This document shows, in pieces, positions 43,126-48,196 of a stretch of 48,196 nt of DNA. The stretch spans positions 1 through 48,196 of the forward strand of contig SLOP01000032.1 in NCBI GenBank assembly GCA_007132465.1, given 5' to 3'. Positions within the stretch are counted from its first letter, which is position 1. The number at the start of each line of letters is the position of its first letter. Made by a program: the position numbers and the translations under genes. The stretch comes from Candidatus Izemoplasma sp. (GTDB lineage Bacteria > Bacillota_I > Bacilli_A > Izemoplasmatales > Izemoplasmataceae). The notes under the pieces are model-generated. The model ran no database searches. It was not told where the DNA came from and saw only the letters and a list, made by a program, of their open reading frames with translations.

Positions 43126-44091
43126 CTAGGTCACGTTCGCTTCGATGATTTTGTTGGCGTCGAAATCACGGAACTTCAGATGCGCCTTGGCGAGGGACGC
43201 GAGCTCATCAAAGCCAAGCCCTTCATCAAGCGATTTCCCAGCAGCATCGAAGTAATACTTTAACGACCGCACGAGCGTGTCTTTAGGGACGAGCCCCACG
43301 ATTTCAGCGCTTGGCACGTCGATGTGGTAGCGCTTCGCTTCGGTGCGCACGGTTTCAAAAACGCGGTAGATGGGATTTTGTTTGTAATTGAGGATGTTCA
43401 TCGTCACCTGCACGTGTTTGCGTTCTTCGAGGAACACAGGCCCCGCTTGGATGTGTTTAAATCCTCCGCTTGAACCCCGGATGGCTCGAGCAATCTTTTT
43501 GGCAACGTCAATATCGTCGGTGGCCAAATCGATGTTGTAGGCGATCAGCGGCATCCGAGCACCAATGGCGGTCACACCGGCGGTTGGGTGGGTTGAGGGT
43601 TTGCCGTAGTCGGGATGCCACTTGGGGTCGCGGATCTTTTCAATCATGCCTTCGTACTCGCCTTTGCGGATGGTTGGAAGCTTCTTGCGGCCTTTTTGAA
43701 CCGCGGCTTCGGCGTAGGTGTAGACCGGGATGTCGAGGCGTTCGGCCACGTCTTTGGCGAGGCGATGTGCGATGTCGACGCATTCCTCCATCGTGATGCC
43801 ATCGATGGGAATGAACGGCACGACGTCGATGGATCCCATGCGTGGATGTTCACCTTGTTGGTGGTTCATGTCAATGGTGTCCCGTGCTATTTTCATGAAC
43901 TCTAGCAACGGTTCAATCATGGCTTCAGGATCCCCGAGCAGCGTCACCACGGTACGGTTGTAGTCTTTATCGGGTTCGTAACTGACAAGCTTGAATCCCT
44001 CGCGATTTTTGAGCGGTTTGACGATGGTTTCGACGGCGTCGAGGTCCCGTCCTTCAGAGAAGTTTGGTACACATTGGACAATGCGTGGCAT
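43126..44091 (-). CDS. ftcD: Glutamate formimidoyltransferase
   Basis: 321 residues, the transferase domain alone. RIVQCVPNFSEGRDLDAVETIV is the signature start, MNHQQGEHPRMGSIDVVPF contains the catalytic His, and the C-terminal half has HIQAGPVFLEERKHVQVTMNI. It moves the formimino group from N-formiminoglutamate to THF, giving glutamate. Begins 1 nt after the hutU stop codon. Confidence 0.96.
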   Translation of the reverse strand: MPRIVQCVPNFSEGRDLDAVETIVKPLKNREGFKLVSYEPDKDYNRTVVTLLGDPEAMIEPLLEFMKIARDTIDMNHQQGEHPRMGSIDVVPFIPIDGITMEECVDIAHRLAKDVAERLDIPVYTYAEAAVQKGRKKLPTIRKGEYEGMIEKIRDPKWHPDYGKPSTHPTAGVTAIGARMPLIAYNIDLATDDIDVAKKIARAIRGSSGGFKHIQAGPVFLEERKHVQVTMNILNYKQNPIYRVFETVRTEAKRYHIDVPSAEIVGLVPKDTLVRSLKYYFDAAGKSLDEGLGFDELASLAKAHLKFRDFDANKIIEANVT

Positions 44092-44092
44092 G

Positions 44093-46114
44093 TCAATTGC
44101 CTCCTTTTTGGTATTTGTTGGCGACCAACGCTTCGAGTTGCGGGCGATGGCTTGTGTTGGGAAGCGTGATGCGCCCTTCGTGGTTATCGTTGAACGTGTC
44201 GCTGGTTTTGATGGCGTGGGGGTTTTGCGCCCAGGCCCGACGGGCGACGCCGGCCATGACGTCCCACATCATGGCTTTGCGTAAGATGTCGTCGGTTTCA
44301 TGCGACCCATCAAGGACCATGCCATACCCACCATTGACGGCTTTGGATACGCCGACACCGCCACCGTTATGGAGCGCCACCAGGCTCATGCCTCGCGCGG
44401 CGTTGCCGGCAAACACGTGCGTGGCCATTTCGCTCATCACGTTGGACCCGTCTTTGATGTTCGAGGTTTCTCTAAACGGTGAGTCGGTGCCGCCGGTGTC
44501 GTGGTGATCGCGCCCAAGCATAATCGGGCCTACCTCACCTTCGCGCACCATCTCGTTAAAACGCAAAGCAATGCGGGTGCGTCCCCACGCATCTTGGTAC
44601 AGAATGCGCGCCTTGGTGCCGACAACCATGTTGTTCTTTTTGGCGTTCTTAATCCACTCGTAGTTGTCGCGATCTTGAAAACGTCGCGTCGGATCAATCG
44701 CATCCATCGCCGCTTTGTCAGTTTTGTCAAGATCGGACGGGTTGCCCGAGAGGCAAACCCAACGGAACGGTCCGTAGCCGTAATCAAACAACACCGGACC
44801 CATGATGTCTTCCACGTAGCTCGGCCAAATGAATCCGTCAAGATCGTTTTCCTTGTTTTTGCAGATGGCAATCACCCCGGCATCGTACACGGCTTTCATG
44901 AAACTGTTGCCATAATCGAAGAAATACGTGCCGCGTTCGCTTAAGATCTTGATGGCCTCGTAGTGTTTCACAAGGCCTTCGTCCACGCGTTGTTTAAACG
45001 TCTCATGATCTTCTTTGAGCAGTTTCGTTCGCGCGTCAAACGAAAGACCGTACGGCGTGTATCCACCGTCATACACGTTGTGGCAACTGGTTTGGTCACT
45101 GAGTAAATCGATGGTCACATCGTGAGCGGCCGCATACACCAACAGATCCACGACGTTGCCGTGGTATGCCAAACTTGCGCCTTCACCCTTGGCTTTGCAT
45201 TCCAACGCTCGAGCAAAAGCGGCGTGTGGCGTATCGATGATTTCATCGACCCACCCTTGTTCATGACGGGTATCGATGCGTGAACGGTCAACTTCGGCGA
45301 TTAACCCCACACCACCAGCTATTTTCGTTGCTTTTCCTTGGGCGCCGCTCATGCCACCAAGGCCGCTGGACACAAAGAGGACGCCGGCTAGGTTTTTTTC
45401 CGTGGCAATGCCAAGTTTTGAGCGACCGGCATTGAGCAACGTCGAATAGGTCCCATGCACAATCCCTTGCGGACCGATATACATCCAGCCGCCGGCGGTC
45501 ATTTGCCCATAATTCGCAACCCCCATGCTGGCGGCGCGGTTAAAATGCATCGGGGTATCGTACATGCCGACCATCAACCCGTTGGTCAGCATCACACGTG
45601 GTGCGTTAGGCGGCGATTTAAAGACGCCAAGAGGATGGCCCGACATCAAGACTAGGGTTTCATCCGACGTAAGTTCCTGTAAAGCTTTTTTTACTAACTG
45701 GTATTGCATCCAGTTTTGAAACACGGCTCCCGACTCGCCGTATGTCACGAGCTCATATGGGTAAAGCGCAATGTCAAAATCGAGGTTGTTGTCGATCATC
45801 ACTTGGAACGCTTTGCCTTCCAGCGTTTTACCTTCGTAGTCATCCACGGGTAAACCGCGAATGCGTCCGTTGGGACGAAAACGGTATCCGTAGATACGGC
45901 CATGCGTGAGCAACTCATCTAAAAACTCCTTGGCCAATGCATCATGCCACTTCGTTGGCACATAACGCAAAGCATTTTCAAGGGCTTGCACCGTTTCTTT
46001 TTCCGTTAACGTAAAGGGCCGTTTAGGGGCGCGACGAATGCCTGGTTCAAAGGTGCATGGTTCAGGCAGTCGATCAAACACGGCCTCTAAGGTAAAGCGT
46101 TTGTGTGCTTCCAT
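44093..46114 (-). CDS. hutU: Urocanate hydratase
   Basis: About 673 residues, the long form of the enzyme found in many Bacillota and Bacteroidota (E. coli-type forms have about 555). SGHPLGVFKSPPNAPR, SSGLGGMSGAQGKA (NAD-binding region), YTPYGLSFDARTKLL, and the C-terminal GRDHHDTGGTDSPFRETSNI and HNGGGVGVSKAVNGG motifs. Uses NAD+ as an electrophile to hydrate urocanate to imidazolonepropionate. Several ATGs follow AAGGAG; ATG at 46114 gives 8-nt spacing, 46117 is also possible. Confidence 0.96.
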   Translation of the reverse strand: MEAHKRFTLEAVFDRLPEPCTFEPGIRRAPKRPFTLTEKETVQALENALRYVPTKWHDALAKEFLDELLTHGRIYGYRFRPNGRIRGLPVDDYEGKTLEGKAFQVMIDNNLDFDIALYPYELVTYGESGAVFQNWMQYQLVKKALQELTSDETLVLMSGHPLGVFKSPPNAPRVMLTNGLMVGMYDTPMHFNRAASMGVANYGQMTAGGWMYIGPQGIVHGTYSTLLNAGRSKLGIATEKNLAGVLFVSSGLGGMSGAQGKATKIAGGVGLIAEVDRSRIDTRHEQGWVDEIIDTPHAAFARALECKAKGEGASLAYHGNVVDLLVYAAAHDVTIDLLSDQTSCHNVYDGGYTPYGLSFDARTKLLKEDHETFKQRVDEGLVKHYEAIKILSERGTYFFDYGNSFMKAVYDAGVIAICKNKENDLDGFIWPSYVEDIMGPVLFDYGYGPFRWVCLSGNPSDLDKTDKAAMDAIDPTRRFQDRDNYEWIKNAKKNNMVVGTKARILYQDAWGRTRIALRFNEMVREGEVGPIMLGRDHHDTGGTDSPFRETSNIKDGSNVMSEMATHVFAGNAARGMSLVALHNGGGVGVSKAVNGGYGMVLDGSHETDDILRKAMMWDVMAGVARRAWAQNPHAIKTSDTFNDNHEGRITLPNTSHRPQLEALVANKYQKGGN

Positions 46115-46126
46115 CATCATCACTCC

Positions 46127-47614
46127 TTACAGCTCACGTCGCTTCAGCACGCCAGTGCACGCATCAATCAACGGTTTCATTATCCGATCTTCTGACACAA
46201 AAGGAACGTGCTTACGCAAGGCATCGTAGGTTTTTCTATTGCTTGGCGAAAGCGTTTCTTTCCCGCGGAAATCAAGCGCTTGTGCCACCGTCATTAGTTC
46301 CATGGCCAACACCTCACGTGTGTGTTTGGTGATGCTAAGCGCTTTGCGTGCCGCGATGGTTCCCATCGACACATGATCTTCTTGATTGCCACTTGAAGGA
46401 ATCGAGTCCACGCTCGCCGGATGCGCGAGCGACTTGTTTTCGCTAACCAAGGACGCCGCGGCATATTGCACAATCATGAACCCTGAATGCAACCCTTTTT
46501 CTTGCACCAAAAACGGCGGAAGGCCTTCGTTGAGATGAGGATTCACCAAACGCTCTAACCGTCGTTCGGCGATGTTGGCAAGCTCGGCCACAGCAATCGC
46601 TACGTAGTCGGCAACCAACGCAATTGGCTGCCCATGGAAATTGCCGGCACTAATGGCGTCGCCATTGTCCATGATAACTGGGTTGTCGGTGACCGCGTTC
46701 ATCTCCCGCTCAACCACCAGGCGTGCATGGTCAAGGGCATCCATGGTCGCCCCATGCACTTGCGGTGTGCAGCGAATGGCGTAGGCATCTTGGACGCGTA
46801 GCTGGGCTTGTTTAGTCACGTTTTTGCTGCCTTCTAGCAACGTTCTTATGGTTTGGGCGACAGCAATTTGACCTGGCTGCTTGCGAACGGCATGCACGCG
46901 TTCATCAAGCGCATCAACAATTCCGCGCAACGCTTCATAGACTAAGGCGGCGTTTTTATTAGCAACCTCCAGCAGATACTGTGCATCATACACAGCAAGC
47001 GCCAACACCGCACTCATCGCTTGTGTGCCGTTAATCAAGGCTAACCCTTCTTTGGCATGTAGGGCATCGATAGGTTCTATGTTCGCCATTTTAAGCGCTT
47101 TCCCAGCATCCATGATGGTCCCTTTATAACGCACTTCCCCCATGCCAATGAGCGGCAACGCCATGTGCGCAAGCGGCACAAGATCGCCGCTTGCCCCAAG
47201 CGATCCTTGTTCATAGACCACCGGCACAATGTCTTCGTTCAAATACAGCATCATCTGCTCAATGGTTTCGGGTCGAATGCCGCTGTATCCTTGAATGAGT
47301 GCGTTGATGCGAAGGGTCATCATCGCCCGGACGACATCACACGAAAAAGGCTCGCCGACGCCACATGCGTGACTCATAAGCAAGTTGACCTGCAATTTAT
47401 CAACGTCAGCTTCTTCAATCCGCATGTCAGAAAGTTTTCCAAACCCTGTATTAATTCCATAAACAGTCCGTTTATCACGGACGATATTTTCAACCAATTC
47501 ACGAGACTTCACGACGCGTCTTCGTGCTTGTTCAGACCATGACACGGACACTTTATCCCGCGCAATGGCGACCAATTGTTCAATCGTCAAATGGTCCCCT
47601 GTCAATTCAATCAT
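46127..47614 (-). CDS. hutH: Histidine ammonia-lyase
   Basis: 495 residues. YGINTGFGKLSD binds substrate, GSLGASGDLVPLAHMAL contains Ala141-Ser142-Gly143, which cyclise to the MIO electrophile, and NGTQAMSAVLAL, RCTPQVHGA, SAGNFHGQP and SIPSSGNQEDHVSMG are all conserved. It removes ammonia from histidine to form urocanate, the first hut step. GGAGG lies before the ATG. Head of the hut operon behind a promoter with a cre-like site. Confidence 0.98.
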   Translation of the reverse strand: MIELTGDHLTIEQLVAIARDKVSVSWSEQARRRVVKSRELVENIVRDKRTVYGINTGFGKLSDMRIEEADVDKLQVNLLMSHACGVGEPFSCDVVRAMMTLRINALIQGYSGIRPETIEQMMLYLNEDIVPVVYEQGSLGASGDLVPLAHMALPLIGMGEVRYKGTIMDAGKALKMANIEPIDALHAKEGLALINGTQAMSAVLALAVYDAQYLLEVANKNAALVYEALRGIVDALDERVHAVRKQPGQIAVAQTIRTLLEGSKNVTKQAQLRVQDAYAIRCTPQVHGATMDALDHARLVVEREMNAVTDNPVIMDNGDAISAGNFHGQPIALVADYVAIAVAELANIAERRLERLVNPHLNEGLPPFLVQEKGLHSGFMIVQYAAASLVSENKSLAHPASVDSIPSSGNQEDHVSMGTIAARKALSITKHTREVLAMELMTVAQALDFRGKETLSPSNRKTYDALRKHVPFVSEDRIMKPLIDACTGVLKRREL

Positions 47615-47646
47615 GGTATCCTCCTGTGTGTCTAGACATCGTTAAT

Positions 47647-47655
47647 ATAATACCA
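47647..47655 (-). promoter_or_regulatory. Extended -10 promoter of hut operon
   Basis: TGGTATTAT on the minus strand, 32 nt before hutH; the -35 (TTTCAT) is poor and lies inside the cre-like site. Confidence 0.6.
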
Positions 47656-47669
47656 CATAAACCCCGTAA

Positions 47670-47685
47670 ATGAAAACACTTACAA
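47670..47685 (-). promoter_or_regulatory. cre-like site (CcpA operator) at hut promoter
   Basis: TTGTAAGTGTTTTCAT matches the cre consensus WTGNNARCGNWWWCAW at 15 of 16 positions (T for the central C). It covers the -35 region, where CcpA with HPr-Ser-P would repress the operon when preferred sugars are present. The ccpA gene is not in the window. Confidence 0.65.
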
Positions 47686-47825
47686 CGCCGTTCAGTTCCC
47701 AAAAAAAACCACAAAAACAGCGTTAAAACCGTTGCGTTTCAAGCGTTGTCTATCGATTGATATCTCTCGTTTCACGTTGCCGGGCAAACTGCCTAAAAAA
47801 CGGCATTCGATGTGTCATGGAGAAA

Positions 47826-47930
47826 TCAGTGTTTATTCACGATTCCTTTGTTCTTATATCGGCGTTGATCAACTATGCTAAGCATGATGATGGCGATGAA
47901 TGCAATCACAATCAAAAACTCCAATCCCAA
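47826..47930 (-). CDS. Possible small membrane protein, 34 aa, TTG start
   Basis: A frame starting at TTG with GGAG 7 nt upstream encodes one hydrophobic helix (LEFLIVIAFIAIIMLSIV) and a basic tail (DQRRYKNKGIVNKH), a typical small membrane protein layout. There is no ATG and no clear promoter or terminator, so it may be chance. The rest of 47686-48061 holds no other frame I can support. Confidence 0.25.
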   Translation of the reverse strand: MGLEFLIVIAFIAIIMLSIVDQRRYKNKGIVNKH

Positions 47931-48061
47931 CCTTATGCTCCATGAACTCAATCAAGCGTCAAGCACCCATGAAAGCATTCTCTGATGCATCCAATGATCC
48001 CACACAAAAAAAAAGCATTCAACGCCAAGGGTCTCGCGCTCTGATGTGGCTGAAAACGCAC

Positions 48062-48090
48062 AAAAAAAGAAGCCTGAAACGGCTTCTTTT
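48062..48090 (-). terminator. Intrinsic terminator after tRNA-Trp
   Basis: AAAAGAAGCC-GTTTCA-GGCTTCTTTT followed by Ts on the minus strand. Confidence 0.9.
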
Positions 48091-48100
48091 GTACGTTTTA

Positions 48101-48175
48101 TGGCAGGGGTGACAGGATTCGAACCCGTACTAACGGTTTTGGAGACCGCTGTGCTACCATTGACACCACACCCCT
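48101..48175 (-). tRNA. tRNA-Trp(CCA)
   Basis: Acceptor AGGGGTG/CACCCCT, anticodon loop CTCCAAA (anticodon CCA), GGTTCGAATCC T-arm, encoded CCA end. Anticodon CCA fits use of UGA as stop, which many genes in the window show. Confidence 0.93.
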
Positions 48176-48182
48176 ACTATGA

Positions 48183-48196
48183 TGGTGGAGGGGGAC
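48183..48196 (-). tRNA. Partial tRNA, 3' acceptor end only
   Basis: The minus strand reads CCCCCTCC-A-CCA at the window edge, 7 nt before tRNA-Trp. This looks like the acceptor 3' strand and CCA end of another tRNA; tRNA-Tyr is a possible match, but identity cannot be settled. Confidence 0.55.

Noticed and set aside
47775-47830. GGGCAAACTGCC on the plus strand resembling part of a c-di-GMP riboswitch
   Set aside because: The other conserved blocks (GACGCAAAGCC and GGGTTACCG) are missing and no gene follows on that strand.
1-48196. CRISPR arrays, insertion sequences, prophage genes or integrase sites
   Set aside because: No spaced repeats, transposase or integrase motifs were seen; the only tandem repeat is the 95-bp unit at 4526-4715.

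Overview
The window reads as chromosomal DNA of a monoderm bacterium of the Bacillota (Firmicutes). My guess is a Bacilli / Mollicutes-related lineage such as Izemoplasmatales or Erysipelotrichia-like bacteria. The support is an LtaS-type lipoteichoic acid synthase, a YtxK-AckA pair, a dnaE-pfkA-pyk cluster, a CcpA-type cre site before the hut operon, sigma-A promoters (often extended -10), strong AAGGAGG ribosome sites, an RND pump without periplasmic partners, and ordinary UGA stops with tRNA-Trp(CCA). The lineage is inferred from gene content, not from a search. Genes are tightly packed, with 1-23 bp overlaps and stop codons often inside terminator hairpins.

Layout. 1-1063: a fluoride (crcB-type) riboswitch with its own promoter precedes a partial cation/proton antiporter, and just upstream lies a heliorhodopsin gene. 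1158-3804: L-serine dehydratase and an RlmCD-type rRNA methyltransferase. 3829-4933: an operon with a strong promoter in a very AT-rich block, encoding up to five tiny proteins (three homologous, two of them on a 95-bp tandem duplication) followed by a SHOCT-like protein; this is the best candidate for something undescribed. 5007-8237: a TetR-controlled ABC-2 exporter whose operator lies inside its promoter. 8236-11959: uvrB and a divergent B12-type radical SAM protein. 11958-15997: an RND exporter and its TetR repressor, with a palindromic operator. 16030-21508: dnaE-pfkA-pyk. 21536-25091: ytxK-ackA and an anchored surface protein.

25122-25869: a yidD reading frame continues without a stop into a Bcp-type peroxiredoxin. 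25929-31190: metK-speD-speA-speE-speB, a complete route from arginine and methionine to spermidine (arginine to agmatine to putrescine; SAM to decarboxylated SAM; aminopropyl transfer). 31191-34428: VOC protein, DUF438/hemerythrin/PAS sensor, methyltransferase-GNAT fusion and flavodoxin. 34561-34909: tRNA-His, -Gln and -Leu from one consensus promoter. 34958-38484: LtaS-type enzyme and an O-antigen-ligase-like membrane protein. 38560-40156: hemolysin III-like protein and DegV. 40168-47685: hutH-hutU-ftcD-hutI-fchA, full histidine degradation to glutamate with one-carbon transfer to folate, plus a trailing GT8 glycosyltransferase, under a cre-bearing promoter. 48062-48196: tRNA-Trp and the 3' end of another tRNA.

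Most genes are on the minus strand; the plus strand holds the radical SAM gene, yidD-bcp, the spermidine operon and ltaS. Functions come from recognised motifs and gene order; no database search was run.
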